Source: Stenotrophomonas maltophilia R551-3 (GTDB lineage: Bacteria; Pseudomonadota; Gammaproteobacteria; Xanthomonadales; Xanthomonadaceae). Taken from it: a stretch of 64,000 bases of DNA. This document shows, in pieces, positions 25,874-35,571 of this stretch (position 1 is the first letter of the stretch; each line of letters starts with the position of its first letter). The notes under the pieces are model-generated. The model did no database searches. It saw nothing but the letters and a program-made list of their open reading frames with translations, and was not told the origin of the DNA. The translations under genes and the position numbers were made by a program. Location: the NCBI RefSeq assembly GCF_000020665.1, contig NC_011071.1, positions 3,090,501 through 3,154,500 on the forward strand, given 5' to 3'.

Positions 25874-27775
25874 TTACGCGCCCTCGGCCTGGAGCCGCTC
25901 GATGAAGGCCTGGAGGCTCATGCTGCCGAGATCTTCGCCAGAACGCGTACGCACCGCCACAGCGCCGTTTTCCTTCTCGCGGTCACCAATGACCAGCAGG
26001 TACGGCACGCGCTGCAGCGTGTGCTCGCGAATCTTATAGCCGATCTTCTCGTTACGCAAATCCGCGCTGACGCGGAAGCCTTGATCCGCAAGGGTTTTGG
26101 TCACGTCCGAGACGTATTCAGCCTGGGCGTCGGTGATATTGGCCACCACCACCTGGGTCGGAGCCAGCCAGGCCGGGAACTGGCCGGCATGGTGCTCGAT
26201 CAGGATGCCCAGGAAGCGCTCCATCGAGCCGACGATGGCCCGGTGCAGCATGACCGGGTGCTTCTTCTGGCTGTTCTCGTCCACGTACTCGGCGCCGAGG
26301 CGGCCGGGCATCATGAAGTCGACCTGCATCGTGCCCAGCTGCCAGGTACGGCCGATGGCGTCCTTCAGGTGGTACTCGATCTTCGGGCCATAGAAAGCGC
26401 CCTCGCCCGGCAGCTCCTGCCACTCCACGCCGTTGCTGGACAGGGCCGAGCGCAGCGCGCCCTCGGCCTTGTCCCAGGTTGCGTCATCGCCCAGGCGCGA
26501 TTCCGGGCGCAGCGCGATCTTGACCTGGATCTCATCGAAGCCGAAGTGCTGGTAAACCGCCAGCGCCTGCTGGTGGAACGCGGTCACTTCCGCCTCGACC
26601 TGGTTCTCGGTGCAGAACACGTGGCCGTCGTCCTGGGTGAAGCCACGCACGCGCAGGATGCCGTGCAGCGCGCCGGACGGCTCGTTGCGGTGGCAGGCAC
26701 CGAACTCACCGTAACGGATCGGCAGATCGCGGTAGCTGTGCAGGCCCTGATTGAACACCTGCACGTGGCCGGGGCAGTTCATCGGCTTGAGCGCATAGGT
26801 ACGCTTCTCCGATTCGGTGAAGAACATCGCGTCCTGGTAGTTGTCCCAGTGACCGGATTTCTGCCACAGGCTCACGTCCAGGATCTGCGGGCAGCGCACT
26901 TCGCCGTAGCCGGTCTTGCGGTAGACCTTGCGCATGTACTGCTCGACCACCTGCCACAGCGCCCAGCCCTTCGGGTGCCAGAACACCAGGCCCGGTGCCT
27001 CTTCCTGCAGGTGGAACAGGTCCTGCTGCTTGCCGATGCGGCGGTGATCGCGCATTTCCGCTTCTTCGATGCGCTTGATGTACGCCTCGAGCTGCTTCTT
27101 GTCGGCCCAGGCAGTGCCGTAGATGCGCTGCAGCTGTTCGTTCTGCGCGTCACCACGCCAGTAGGCACCAGAGATGCGGGTCAGCTTGAAGGCCTTCAGG
27201 AAGCGCGTGTTCGGCACGTGCGGGCCACGGCACATGTCCACGTACTCCTGGTGGTAGTACATGCCCATGGCCTGGATGTCGTCGGACATGTCCTCGATCA
27301 GGCGCAGCTTGTAGTCCTCGCCACGGGCCTTGAAGATCTCGATCACTTCGGCGCGCGGCGTCACCTTCTTGATGACGTCGTAGTCCTGGGCGATCAGCTC
27401 GCCCATGCGCTTCTCGATCGCCGCCATGTCTTCCGGGGTGAACGGGCGCTCGGAGTAGATGTCGTAGTAGAAGCCCTCGGCAATCACCGGGCCGATCACC
27501 ATCTTCACGTCCGGGTACAGCTGCTTGACCGCATGGCCAACCAGATGGGCGCTGGAGTGGCGGATGATCTCCACGCCCTCCTCGTCCTTGGCAGTGATGA
27601 TGCGCAGGCTGGCATCGTGGTCGATGACGTCGCTGGCATCGACCAGCACGCCATCGACCGAACCGGCGATGGTGGCCTTGGCCAGGCCGGCACCGATCGA
27701 CTGGGCAACGTCCATGACGCTGACGGGGTTTTCGAATTCGCGGCGGCTGCCGTCGGGAAGAGTAATGTTGATCAT
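25874..27775 (-). CDS. thrS: threonyl-tRNA synthetase
   Basis: 633 residues, full length. A TGS domain (about 1-60) is followed by the editing domain with [12 protein letters not shown] (HxxxH), the class II catalytic core with zinc ligands ([11 protein letters not shown]ys; later His residues) and the anticodon-binding domain at the C-terminus. It charges tRNA-Thr and edits Ser. The start [14 protein letters not shown] is the family start. It heads the operon; a separate leader with a Thr-codon peptide and terminator lies upstream (27844-27917). Confidence 0.98.
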   Translation of the reverse strand: MINITLPDGSRREFENPVSVMDVAQSIGAGLAKATIAGSVDGVLVDASDVIDHDASLRIITAKDEEGVEIIRHSSAHLVGHAVKQLYPDVKMVIGPVIAEGFYYDIYSERPFTPEDMAAIEKRMGELIAQDYDVIKKVTPRAEVIEIFKARGEDYKLRLIEDMSDDIQAMGMYYHQEYVDMCRGPHVPNTRFLKAFKLTRISGAYWRGDAQNEQLQRIYGTAWADKKQLEAYIKRIEEAEMRDHRRIGKQQDLFHLQEEAPGLVFWHPKGWALWQVVEQYMRKVYRKTGYGEVRCPQILDVSLWQKSGHWDNYQDAMFFTESEKRTYALKPMNCPGHVQVFNQGLHSYRDLPIRYGEFGACHRNEPSGALHGILRVRGFTQDDGHVFCTENQVEAEVTAFHQQALAVYQHFGFDEIQVKIALRPESRLGDDATWDKAEGALRSALSSNGVEWQELPGEGAFYGPKIEYHLKDAIGRTWQLGTMQVDFMMPGRLGAEYVDENSQKKHPVMLHRAIVGSMERFLGILIEHHAGQFPAWLAPTQVVVANITDAQAEYVSDVTKTLADQGFRVSADLRNEKIGYKIREHTLQRVPYLLVIGDREKENGAVAVRTRSGEDLGSMSLQAFIERLQAEGA

Positions 27776-27843
27776 CGCAGTGGCTTCGTGCGGGGCCCGC
27801 GCGGGCGGGCTGGAAAGCGGTTCCGGGCCAGCGCCCGGGCAAT

Positions 27844-27877
27844 AAAAAAGCGCCGCGAGGGCGCCGGGAACTCGGGC
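27844..27877 (-). promoter_or_regulatory. candidate transcription attenuator of thrS
   Basis: Minus strand GCGCC-CTCGC-GGCGC followed by six T (arms 27850-27854 and 27860-27864) is a terminator. An alternative 7-bp pairing is possible between GCCCGAG (27871-27877) and CTCG-C-GGC (27852-27859, one bulged C), which would break the terminator stem, as an antiterminator does. Confidence 0.6.
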
Positions 27878-27890
27878 CTTCGGGGGCAGG

Positions 27891-27917
27891 TCAACAGTGG
27901 GCGGTGGTAGTGCTCAT
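27891..27917 (-). CDS. putative thrS leader peptide MSTTTAHC
   Basis: Nine codons including stop: Met-Ser-Thr-Thr-Thr-Ala-His-Cys. Three Thr codons (ACT ACC ACC) in a row, followed within 26 nt by the terminator, is the layout of ribosome-mediated attenuation. The Shine-Dalgarno sequence is weak (GAGCG). Too short to be supported by coding statistics; the case rests on position and codon content. Confidence 0.6.
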   Translation of the reverse strand: MSTTTAHC

Positions 27918-27977
27918 GTCGCACGCTCGGCCGGCGCTGGGCGCGGGCCACCTTGTTCCAGTGAGGATTCAACAATG

Positions 27978-28006
27978 ATCTTAAACCAGCGCACGGGAAA
28001 GCCCAA
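27978..28006 (-). promoter_or_regulatory. probable promoter of the thrS operon
   Basis: Minus strand TTGGGC (28001-28006) and TAAGAT (27978-27983), 17-bp spacing. It would give a leader RNA of roughly 200 nt that includes the Thr peptide and the terminator. Confidence 0.55.
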
Positions 28007-28052
28007 GGGCTACCATACGGCCCGCTGAATGGGCTTCGCTGGCGGCGTCAAA

Positions 28053-28067
28053 TTGCAATGATTACCA
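28053..28067 (+). promoter_or_regulatory. candidate Fur box
   Basis: TTGCAATGATTACCA matches the 7-1-7 Fur consensus at 10 of 14 defined positions, best in the right half (ATTACCA). It is 138 bp upstream of the DUF3325-like gene in a 230-bp non-coding stretch. Confidence 0.45.
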
Positions 28068-28204
28068 TGTCGGCGCAGGTCGCCCCGTGCCAGCCTGCCC
28101 GCTTTCCCCCAGGACCCCGTGATGCGCCACCCGCTCCGACCGGCTCCCGCCGGCCCCGCCCGTGCCCCGCGTTCGCCAGCCTGCAGCCGCGCAGGTCGCG
28201 CGCA

Positions 28205-28501
28205 ATGATCACCGTCGGCCTTTCCACGCTCGGCTTCTGCAGCCTGGGCATGCTGGCGGCGATGTTCTCGGCGCTGGCGTTCTATGCCGCCTCGCCACAC
28301 TGCCGCTGGCCGCGCCTGCGCCGTGCCGGCCGCCTCGGGCGGCAGATCGGCCTGGTCGCCGCCGCTGCCGCGCTGTGGCTGTGGATGGCCGAGCTCGGTT
28401 TTGCCGCCGGCCTGGTGGCGATGCTGTGCACCTGGATGCTGGCGGCGATGCTGCTGCCGGCACTGGCCGCCTGGCATCGCCCCGGCACGGAGTCGCCGTG
28501 A
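28205..28501 (+). CDS. small membrane protein, DUF3325-like
   Basis: 98 residues with three hydrophobic segments (GFCSLGMLAAMFSALAFYAA, IGLVAAAAALWLWMAEL, GLVAMLCTWMLAAMLLPALAAW) and an Arg-rich loop CRWPRLRRAGRLGRQ. This pattern matches DUF3325 proteins, which usually sit with DUF3649 and PepSY genes near siderophore receptors. The stop overlaps the next start by one base. The frame is open from 28058 but is not membrane-like before 28205. Role in iron uptake is inferred from the context. Confidence 0.75.
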   Translation: MITVGLSTLGFCSLGMLAAMFSALAFYAASPHCRWPRLRRAGRLGRQIGLVAAAAALWLWMAELGFAAGLVAMLCTWMLAAMLLPALAAWHRPGTESP

Positions 28502-28764
28502 TGTGGCCGCGCGCCTTCGCCGGCATCGTGGCCGGCTTCCTCCTGGCCGCCGCCGCGACCGGACTGGTGACCTGGTTGCCGCCCGGGCCATGGCAGAACG
28601 CGCTGGTGCCCAGCCTGATCACCTTCATCCCGCTGTGGATGCTGGCCGCCCTGTGGGCGTTCAGTTTCCGCAGCGCGCTGCGCGCCTGGCTGGTGCTGGC
28701 GGGCAGTGGCGCCGCCGGCTTCGCCGTGCTCGCGCTGCTGCGCCTCACCGGCGCGGTGCAATGA
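28501..28764 (+). CDS. small membrane protein, DUF3649-like
   Basis: 87 residues with three hydrophobic helices. LWAFSFRSALRAWLVL is the pattern typical of DUF3649. Start codon overlaps the previous stop (TGATG), so translation is coupled. It precedes the PepSY gene by 10 bp; the three form one operon. Confidence 0.75.
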   Translation: MWPRAFAGIVAGFLLAAAATGLVTWLPPGPWQNALVPSLITFIPLWMLAALWAFSFRSALRAWLVLAGSGAAGFAVLALLRLTGAVQ

Positions 28765-28774
28765 GACCCGCCGC

Positions 28775-30334
28775 ATGAAGTTCAGTTCGCAGACCCTGCG
28801 CACATTCACCACCCTGCACACCTGGGTCGGCCTGGTCGCCGGCTTCGGCCTGTTCGTAGCCTTCTATGCCGGTGCACTGACCCTGTTCCACCACGACCTG
28901 CCGCTATGGCAGACCCCGGGTGCAGCCAGCGCATTGCCGGCCGGCCTGGACGACGCGCAGTACCTGCTGGAAGACGTGCTTGCCGCGCATCCGGAAGCGC
29001 GCCGCCACGTCGGCATGACCTTCCCTGGCACCGAACACCCGCAGCCACTGGCCTACTGGCAGGCCGATGACGGCAGCTGGCGCTACGCCTGGCCAGGGCA
29101 GATCGCCGGCAGCCCGACGCCGCCGCAGACCGGGCTGGCCGAACTGGTCAACGAACTGCATTACAGCCTCGGCCTGCCGGTGGCCGGCATCTACGTGATG
29201 GGCATCGTCAGCCTCCTGTATGGCATGGCCCTGCTCAGCGGCCTGGTGATCCACCTGCCGAAGCTGTTCGGTGACCTGTTCGCACTGCGCCCCGGCCGCA
29301 ACCTGAAGCAGCTGTGGCAGGACGCGCACAACGTGATCGGCGTGCTCAGCCTGCCCTTCCATCTGATGTTCGCGGTGACCGGTGCCCTGCTCTGCCTGGT
29401 GTTCGTGCAGATGGCCCTGCTCAACCCGTTGATCTACGACGGCAAGGCCCTGCAGGCGGTGCCGACGGCGATGGACACCGCGCCGGTGCGCGACGCCAGT
29501 GGCATTCCGGCGCCGCCGGGCAGCCTGCGCGTGCTGCATGCACGCGCGCTTGAAGTCGCCCGTGCACAAGGCGTGGCCAACTTCGAGCCGGCCTACCTGA
29601 AGCTGGCCAACGCCGGCGATGCCAATGCCACCATCGAGATCACCGGCGAATCCACCGGCACGCTCGGCCCACTTGGCGCGGTGGCGCTGGACGTGACCAC
29701 CGGCAACGTTCTGGCCTCGCAGCTGCCGGGCCAGCGCGACGCAAACCACGCCACGCTCAGCGCCGCCTACGCGCTGCACTTCGGCGAATTCGGCAACGGC
29801 GTGGTGGTCTGGCTGTACTTCCTGCTCGGCCTCGGCGGTGCCTTCCTGTTCTACTCCGGCAACCTGTTGTGGATCGAGTCGCGGCGCAAGCGCCGCCAGC
29901 CGCAGCAGCCGCGTGCCGGGGTGAACATGGCGCGGGCCACGGTCGGCGTCTGCATCGGCCTCTGCGTAGCGATCTCGGTCGCCTTCGTCACCGCTTTGGT
30001 GCTGGAGCGGTGGGCACCGTCCGCGGTCGACCAGGGCATCCGCTGGGCCTGCTTCGGCAGCTGGGTGTTGTGCGCGTTGTGGGCGGCGCTGCGACGCCCG
30101 GCACAGGCCGCACGCGAGCTGCTGTGGGCCGCAGCGATCAGTACCGCGCTGGTGCCGGTCGTGCACGGCGCGCTCAATGGTGACTGGCTGTGGCGCGCGG
30201 CCGCACGCGGCCACTGGCCGCTGTTCTGGGTCGATGCGATCGCGCTGGCCATGGCCTTCGGCTTCGCCCGCCTGGCGGTGGCCAGCCAGCGCCGTGCCCG
30301 CCACGGCGATCCGAACAGCGTCTGGGCCGATTGA
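28775..30334 (+). CDS. PepSY-associated TM helix protein (probable iron-siderophore reductase type)
   Basis: 519 residues. Typical PepSY-TM order is visible: first helix TTLHTWVGLVAGFGLFVAFYAGAL, a periplasmic PepSY portion, helix pair AGIYVMGIVSLLYGMALLSGLVIHL, a second helix cluster LSLPFHLMFAVTGALLCLVFV, a long periplasmic domain with YALHFGEFG, and C-terminal helices (VCIGLCVAISVAFVTALV, WVLCALWAALRR). His residues in the helices could bind heme, as in related reductases. No receptor gene is in the window. The iron link is inferred from neighbours and the Fur-like site. Confidence 0.82.
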   Translation: MKFSSQTLRTFTTLHTWVGLVAGFGLFVAFYAGALTLFHHDLPLWQTPGAASALPAGLDDAQYLLEDVLAAHPEARRHVGMTFPGTEHPQPLAYWQADDGSWRYAWPGQIAGSPTPPQTGLAELVNELHYSLGLPVAGIYVMGIVSLLYGMALLSGLVIHLPKLFGDLFALRPGRNLKQLWQDAHNVIGVLSLPFHLMFAVTGALLCLVFVQMALLNPLIYDGKALQAVPTAMDTAPVRDASGIPAPPGSLRVLHARALEVARAQGVANFEPAYLKLANAGDANATIEITGESTGTLGPLGAVALDVTTGNVLASQLPGQRDANHATLSAAYALHFGEFGNGVVVWLYFLLGLGGAFLFYSGNLLWIESRRKRRQPQQPRAGVNMARATVGVCIGLCVAISVAFVTALVLERWAPSAVDQGIRWACFGSWVLCALWAALRRPAQAARELLWAAAISTALVPVVHGALNGDWLWRAAARGHWPLFWVDAIALAMAFGFARLAVASQRRARHGDPNSVWAD

Positions 30335-30339
30335 GCCAA

Positions 30340-30362
30340 CGCCGGGCACGGCCCGGCGCTAC
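30340..30362 (-). repeat. SMAG-type repeat
   Basis: Minus strand GTAG then CGCCGGGCC-GT-GCCCGGCG, between the convergent PepSY and chitinase genes. Confidence 0.8.
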
Positions 30363-30370
30363 CGAAGCGG

Positions 30371-31561
30371 TCAATCGCCGATGCGGGCCTTCTGCCACGG
30401 GCCGAGCATGGCGTTGAGCAGGCTGGCCTGCTCGTCGTCGCCGGTCAGCTCCCACATGAACACCCCGGCCAGGCCCTGCTCACGGGCGAACTGCGCACGC
30501 AGCCCGATCGAACGCGGGTCTTCGTAGCTGATGAAGACCTTCTGCTCCGCGTTGTACAGCCAGGGGCTCTGCGCCTGCGGCTGCCAGTGCTTCGTCCAGC
30601 CGGGCTGGTCGAGATAGCGCGCCTTGATCACCCGCCAGTCACCGGCATCGGCCGGGGCGCTGTAGGCCTGGTACAACCCGTCGGCAGCCTCGCCGGTGAC
30701 CTTGAAGCCGCGTCCGTAGAACGGCACGCCCAGCACCAGCTTGTCGGCCGGTACGCCGTGCTCACGGTAGTACTGCACCGCGCCGGCCACGTTGTTCCAG
30801 CGCCGCAGTTCCGGCGCCAGCGGATCGGCTGGCACCTCATGCAGCGGCGCGTTGAAGGTCGACACCGCCGAGAAGCCGGTGCCCATGTCGTAGCTCATCA
30901 GGTTGATGAAATCGAACAGCCTGGCCAGCGCCGGCAGGTCGTAGCTCGCCGCGGGATCGTAGGGGCCGTCGGTCTGCAGGCGGCCGGCGGCCAGCGCAGC
31001 AGTCAGCAGCATCGGCTGGCCCGCCTTGCGGCCGCGCGCATCAAGGGCCACGCGGAAGGCCTGCGCAAGCCGGGTCAGGTTGGCGCGATCCTGCGGGCGG
31101 TGTGCCAGCTCCTTCGGCCCGCCACTGACCGGGAACTCCCAGTCGATGTCGACACCGTCGAAGCTTCCAGCATGGCGCTCGAAGAACAGCGCCATGCACG
31201 AGTCGACCAAGCGCTTGCGGCTGGCCTCGTTCAACGCTGCATCGGAGAATCCGCCGGCGCCCCAGCCACCGATCGAAATCAGCGTGCGCAGGTGCGGGTG
31301 CGCCTTTTTCAACTCAGCCAGTGCAGCGAAATTCTTCGGCGCTTCCGCACCGATCGTGCAGCGCCCGTCCTCGATGGTGGAGAACGCATAGAACAGATGG
31401 GTCAGGCGCTCGGCCGGAATGCTCGACACCGGATAGCGCTCGGCCGAACCACCGGGGTAGTAGGCACCGAAGATCGGCGGCTGCGCCGGCGCGGCGTGCG
31501 CGGCGATGGGCAAGGCACCGGCAATCAGCACGGCAAGAACGGCCACGGTCTGGCGGAACAT
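30371..31561 (-). CDS. GH18 chitinase, secreted
   Basis: 396 residues. An N-terminal signal peptide (cleavage near AHAAP) exports it. The catalytic GH18 signature DGVDIDWEFP (DxxDxDxE; the final Glu is the acid) lies near residue 142. Further family motifs are LISIGGWGAGGF and the C-terminal VFMWELTGDDE. It cleaves beta-1,4-N-acetylglucosamine chains with retention. No chitin-binding domain is fused, so it acts alone or on soluble oligomers. S. maltophilia-group organisms are known chitin degraders. Confidence 0.92.
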   Translation of the reverse strand: MFRQTVAVLAVLIAGALPIAAHAAPAQPPIFGAYYPGGSAERYPVSSIPAERLTHLFYAFSTIEDGRCTIGAEAPKNFAALAELKKAHPHLRTLISIGGWGAGGFSDAALNEASRKRLVDSCMALFFERHAGSFDGVDIDWEFPVSGGPKELAHRPQDRANLTRLAQAFRVALDARGRKAGQPMLLTAALAAGRLQTDGPYDPAASYDLPALARLFDFINLMSYDMGTGFSAVSTFNAPLHEVPADPLAPELRRWNNVAGAVQYYREHGVPADKLVLGVPFYGRGFKVTGEAADGLYQAYSAPADAGDWRVIKARYLDQPGWTKHWQPQAQSPWLYNAEQKVFISYEDPRSIGLRAQFAREQGLAGVFMWELTGDDEQASLLNAMLGPWQKARIGD

Positions 31562-31766
31562 GGGATCTCCCGGGTCAAAGGCGCAGCCACGTTAGCAAAC
31601 AGAAGCGGCAGCGGCATGGATGTCCGCGCATGTCGTCCCGTGGACAGGCACCGGCCGTTGCAAGCTGCCACGGGCCTGGCCAACCCATGTCGAAAGCACG
31701 TCGCTGCAGGACAACATGCGGCCTGCCTGGGCTATGGTGTCGCTGGATTTTTACCGGCGCACGGAC

Positions 31767-32750
31767 ATGACCGCAGACCACGACGCAGATGGCGAACTGC
31801 TTGACGACGAGACCCTGGAGAAACTGCAGGCACTGGAAGCGCGCGCCTATGCAGCGTTCGACGAGGGCGACCTGCCCGATGCAGCCGACCTGTTCGGCGA
31901 GCTGGTCGAACTGACCCCTGGCATCCCCCACCTGCACTACATGCGCGGGTTGGCTCACAAATACCTGCGCGACTGGCCGGCATCGCTGCGGGACAACCTG
32001 TGCTCGGAACGGCTGCGCGACGCGTTCGACCAGGCCACCGCGTGGAATGCCGGCATTGCCGCCACCGGCGCGGGTGACTGGGCGGAAGCACGCAGGCAGT
32101 GGGCCCGATGCGGCATCGCCTTGCCGGAAGGTGAAGGCCCGATCGAAGGCAATTTCGGCGTCGCCTGTGTGCGCCTGAATCCGTGGTCAAGTGGCGAAAC
32201 CGTCTACATGCGCCGGCTGGACCCGGTGCGTGCACGGGTAGAGAACGTGCCGTTGCCCGAGAGCGGATTCCGCTTCGGCGACATCGTGCTGCACGACGGT
32301 GCCTCCACTGGGCAACGCCTCTACGGTGAGCGCCAGGTACCGGTGTTCAATGCCATGCAACGCCTGCAGCAATCGGACATGGCCACCTATGCGGTATTCG
32401 TGCAATGCGATGCGGCCGAGGACATCACCGCGCTGCGGGCGCTGAGCCTGCCCGGCATCGGCCTGGTCGAGGACTGGACCCATTCGGTGCGCCACCTCTG
32501 CCTGCGCTGCAGCTATGGCACGCCGCACCAGCATGATGATGGCGACGCAGATGACGACGAAGGCTGGGTACGCGATCGCAACCTCGGTATTGCCGCACAA
32601 GGCCGGGCTGCGGTGGAGAAGTTGATGGCGGTGTGGACGGCGGCCGGCGCTGGCCGGGTGCTGGAGGCCATCGAACAGCGCGAGCACCCGATGAGCGACC
32701 CGAAGCCAGGCCAGGTCTGGTGGCTGGGGGAAGAGGAAGAAAGCGCGTAA
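31767..32750 (+). CDS. TPR-repeat hypothetical protein
   Basis: 327 residues, very acidic. The N-terminal region contains at least one tetratricopeptide-like repeat (ALEARAYAAFDEGDLPDAADLFGELVELTP and the next HLHYMRGLAHKYLRDW). The C-terminal part is unlike TPR, with an Asp-rich stretch HQHDDGDADDDEGWVRD, and no signal peptide. The start at 31767 is chosen by the acidic N-terminal; the frame is open further upstream. Function unknown. It is convergent with pnp. Confidence 0.75.
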   Translation: MTADHDADGELLDDETLEKLQALEARAYAAFDEGDLPDAADLFGELVELTPGIPHLHYMRGLAHKYLRDWPASLRDNLCSERLRDAFDQATAWNAGIAATGAGDWAEARRQWARCGIALPEGEGPIEGNFGVACVRLNPWSSGETVYMRRLDPVRARVENVPLPESGFRFGDIVLHDGASTGQRLYGERQVPVFNAMQRLQQSDMATYAVFVQCDAAEDITALRALSLPGIGLVEDWTHSVRHLCLRCSYGTPHQHDDGDADDDEGWVRDRNLGIAAQGRAAVEKLMAVWTAAGAGRVLEAIEQREHPMSDPKPGQVWWLGEEEESA

Positions 32751-32777
32751 GTGCAAGGACCAACGGTCCTCACCCAC
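32751..32777 (+). repeat. SMAG-like repeat, GGACC variant
   Basis: Stem AGGACC-AA-CGGTCCT followed by CACCCAC. The reverse-complement end is GTGGGTG instead of GTAG. Same unit as at 32833. Confidence 0.6.
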
Positions 32778-32789
32778 AGGATTCCAGGC

Positions 32790-32819
32790 AAAAAAAAAGC
32801 GGGCCGAAGCCCGCTTTTT
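32790..32819. terminator. bidirectional terminator between the TPR gene and pnp
   Basis: AAAGCGGGC-CGAA-GCCCGCTTT flanked by A and T runs on both sides, suited to stopping convergent transcription of the TPR gene and pnp. Confidence 0.92.
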
Positions 32820-32832
32820 CATCTGCGAAAGC

Positions 32833-32857
32833 GTGAGGACCAACGGTCCTCACCCAC
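32833..32857 (+). repeat. SMAG-like repeat, GGACC variant, second copy
   Basis: GTGAGGACC-AAC-GGTCCTCAC followed by CCAC. The pair with 32751 brackets the terminator. Confidence 0.6.
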
Positions 32858-32877
32858 CGCACAATCGGCAATGCCGA

Positions 32878-34986
32878 TTATTCGGCGCTGGCGCCTTCGC
32901 CTTCTTCAACGGCCTTCATCGACAGGCGGATACGGCCCTGCTTGTCGACTTCCAGCACCTTGACCTTGACCACATCGCCTTCCTTCAGCACGTCGCCGAC
33001 CTTCTCGACGCGGTCGCTGGAGATCTGCGACACGTGCACCAGGCCATCCTTGCCCGGCAGGATGGTGACGAACGCACCGAAGTCCATGATCTTGGCGACC
33101 TTGCCTTCGTAGATGCGGCCCGGCTCGACGTCCGAGGTGATCTGCTCGATGCGGGCCTTGGCGGCCTGCGCAGCGATGGCATTGACCGAAGCGATGACGA
33201 TGGTGCCGTCATCCTGGATGTCGATCTGGGTGCCGGTTTCCTTGGTGATGGCCTGGATGGTCGAACCACCCTTGCCGATCACTTCGCGGATCTTGTCCGG
33301 GTGGATCTTGATGGTCAGCAGACGCGGCGCGTAGTCCGACAGCTCTTCGCGCGGAGCGGTCAGGCCGTGGGCCATTTCGCCCAGGATGTGCAGACGGCCA
33401 GCCTTGGCCTGCTGCAGAGCCTGCTTCATGATCTCTTCGGTGATGCCTTCGATCTTGATGTCCATCTGCAGGGCGGAGATGCCCTCAGCGGTACCGGCCA
33501 CCTTGAAGTCCATGTCGCCCAGGTGATCTTCGTCACCCAGGATGTCGGACAGGACGACGAAGCGATCGCCTTCCTTGACCAGGCCCATGGCGATACCGGC
33601 AACCGGTGCCTTCACCGGCACGCCGGCGTCCATCAGGGCCAGCGACGAACCGCAGACCGAGGCCATCGACGAGGAACCGTTCGACTCGGTGATTTCCGAG
33701 ACAACGCGGATGGTGTACGGGAACGACTCCAGCGACGGCATCACTGCCAGCACGCCGCGCTTGGCCAGACGGCCGTGACCGATTTCGCGACGCTTCGGGC
33801 CCATCATGCGGCCGGTCTCACCCACCGAGTAGGGGGGGAAGTTGTAGTGGAACAGGAAGTTTTCCTTGTACTCACCGGAGACGGCATCGATGACCTGGCC
33901 ATCACGGGCGGTGCCCAGGGTGATGGTCACGATGGCCTGGGTCTCGCCACGGGTGAACAGCGAGGAACCGTGGGTACGCGGCAGCACGCTGGTCTTCACC
34001 GCAATCGGGCGGACGGTGTCCAGCGCACGGCCGTCGATGCGGACCTTGGTGTCCAGCACCGAGTTGCGCATGGTGCTGTATTCCAGCTCGCCGAATTCCT
34101 TCGACAGTTCGGCCGGGTTCCAGCCTTCGGCGGCAACGCGGCCGGCCAGCGACTCGACCACGTCCTTCTTGATCGCCGAGATGGCGTCACGGCGCTGCAG
34201 CTTGTCACGCACCTGGAAGGCTTCGCCCAGGCGCGGGCCGACCGCTTCCTGCACGGCGCTGATCAGCGCGGTGTTCTTGGCCGGGGCTTCCCAGGTCGAC
34301 GGCTTGGTGCCGGCTTCGACGGTCAGCTCGTTGATGGCGTTGATGACCTTCTGCATTTCGCGGTGACCGAAGGTCACGGCGCCCAGCATCACGTCTTCGG
34401 ACAGCAGCGCGGCTTCGGATTCCACCATCAGCACGGCGTTGGCGGTACCGGCAACGACCAGCTCCAGCTGCGATTCCTTCAGCTCGGATACGGTCGGGTT
34501 GAGGATGTACTCACCGTCCTTGTAACCGACCTTGGCGGCAGCGATCGGGCCCTTGAACGGGGTACCGGCCAGCGACAGCGCGGCCGAAGCACCGATCAGC
34601 GCCGGGATGTCACCGTCGATCTCCGGGTTCAGCGACATCACCGTGGCGATGATCTGGACTTCGTTCTTGTAGTCTTCCGGGAACAGCGGACGGATCGGAC
34701 GATCGATCAGGCGCGAGATCAGGGTTTCCTTCTCGGTCGCGCGGCCTTCGCGCTTGAAGAAGCCACCCGGGATGCGGCCACCGGCGTAGAACTTCTCCTG
34801 ATAGTCGCAGGTCAGCGGGAAGAAGTCCTGGCCCTCACGCGCGCTCTTGGCGGCAACGGCGGAGACCAGCAGCACGGTGTCGTCGAACTTGACGATGACG
34901 GCGCCACCGGCCTGGCGGGCGATTTCGCCAGTCTCAAGCGTGACGGTGTGCTTGCCGTACTGGAAGGTTTTGGTGATTTTTGCCAC
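32878..34986 (-). CDS. pnp: polyribonucleotide nucleotidyltransferase (PNPase)
   Basis: 702 residues, full length. It degrades RNA phosphorolytically from the 3-prime end and is part of the degradosome. The two RNase PH-like domains are visible ([15 protein letters not shown] at the start; [21 protein letters not shown] and [11 protein letters not shown] in the second), followed by a KH domain ([20 protein letters not shown]) and a C-terminal S1 domain ([17 protein letters not shown]). The start [11 protein letters not shown] at 34986 is normal. It is the last gene of the rpsO-pnp pair. Confidence 0.98.
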   Translation of the reverse strand: MAKITKTFQYGKHTVTLETGEIARQAGGAVIVKFDDTVLLVSAVAAKSAREGQDFFPLTCDYQEKFYAGGRIPGGFFKREGRATEKETLISRLIDRPIRPLFPEDYKNEVQIIATVMSLNPEIDGDIPALIGASAALSLAGTPFKGPIAAAKVGYKDGEYILNPTVSELKESQLELVVAGTANAVLMVESEAALLSEDVMLGAVTFGHREMQKVINAINELTVEAGTKPSTWEAPAKNTALISAVQEAVGPRLGEAFQVRDKLQRRDAISAIKKDVVESLAGRVAAEGWNPAELSKEFGELEYSTMRNSVLDTKVRIDGRALDTVRPIAVKTSVLPRTHGSSLFTRGETQAIVTITLGTARDGQVIDAVSGEYKENFLFHYNFPPYSVGETGRMMGPKRREIGHGRLAKRGVLAVMPSLESFPYTIRVVSEITESNGSSSMASVCGSSLALMDAGVPVKAPVAGIAMGLVKEGDRFVVLSDILGDEDHLGDMDFKVAGTAEGISALQMDIKIEGITEEIMKQALQQAKAGRLHILGEMAHGLTAPREELSDYAPRLLTIKIHPDKIREVIGKGGSTIQAITKETGTQIDIQDDGTIVIASVNAIAAQAAKARIEQITSDVEPGRIYEGKVAKIMDFGAFVTILPGKDGLVHVSQISSDRVEKVGDVLKEGDVVKVKVLEVDKQGRIRLSMKAVEEGEGASAE

Positions 34987-35093
34987 GGATGGATGTCCTT
35001 GGGGATGCTGTCTGCGAATTGGACCGTCGGCGACCCTTGCCGCCAGCGGGTGACCGGATCGTTCCGGCCTGAATCGGGGATTGCGGTGCTACA

Positions 35094-35125
35094 AAACAAA
35101 ACCGCGGCGCATCGCTGCGCCGCGG
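35094..35125 (-). terminator. terminator/attenuator between rpsO and pnp
   Basis: Minus strand CCGCGGCGCA-GCGA-TGCGCCGCGG with a T-rich tail (A run below 35102). It lies in the rpsO-pnp spacer, as in E. coli where a similar hairpin is read through in part. Confidence 0.85.
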
Positions 35126-35137
35126 GGGATTCGTTGC

Positions 35138-35398
35138 TTAGCGACGCAGGCCAAGCTTCTCGATCAGGGCCTTGTAACGCTCGACGTCCTTCTTCTTCAG
35201 GTAGTCGAGCAGGCTGCGACGGCGGTTGACCATCTGCAGCAGGCCGCGGCGGCTGTGGTGGTCCTTCTTGTGGGTCTTGAAGTGGCCGGTCAGCAGTTCG
35301 ATGCGGGCGGTCAGCAGTGCAACCTGGACTTCCGGGGAGCCGGTGTCAGCCGAGCTGCGCTTGTTGTCTTCAATGACCTTCTGGGTGTCGATCGACAT
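35138..35398 (-). CDS. rpsO: 30S ribosomal protein S15
   Basis: 86 residues. S15 binds the 16S rRNA central domain early in assembly. The conserved [16 protein letters not shown] and [19 protein letters not shown] blocks are intact. The start [12 protein letters not shown] at 35398 is preceded by GAAAAAAG; the frame is open to 35446 but not homologous there. In E. coli S15 represses its own mRNA through a pseudoknot; no matching structure was checked. Confidence 0.97.
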   Translation of the reverse strand: MSIDTQKVIEDNKRSSADTGSPEVQVALLTARIELLTGHFKTHKKDHHSRRGLLQMVNRRRSLLDYLKKKDVERYKALIEKLGLRR

Positions 35399-35571
35399 TT
35401 CTTTTTTCTCAGTGATGCGTGGCCGGCAGGAACGCGCTTCGCGCACCGCCAGGCTCGCCGTGGACTACGAGGATGAAACCTGCGCAAGGCAGGCTGCCGG
35501 AAAACGGCCGCGAAATTGTAACGGGCAGGGGCCTCCGGGACAAGGTCCGGGGCTGAACCGGCCTGCCCGGG

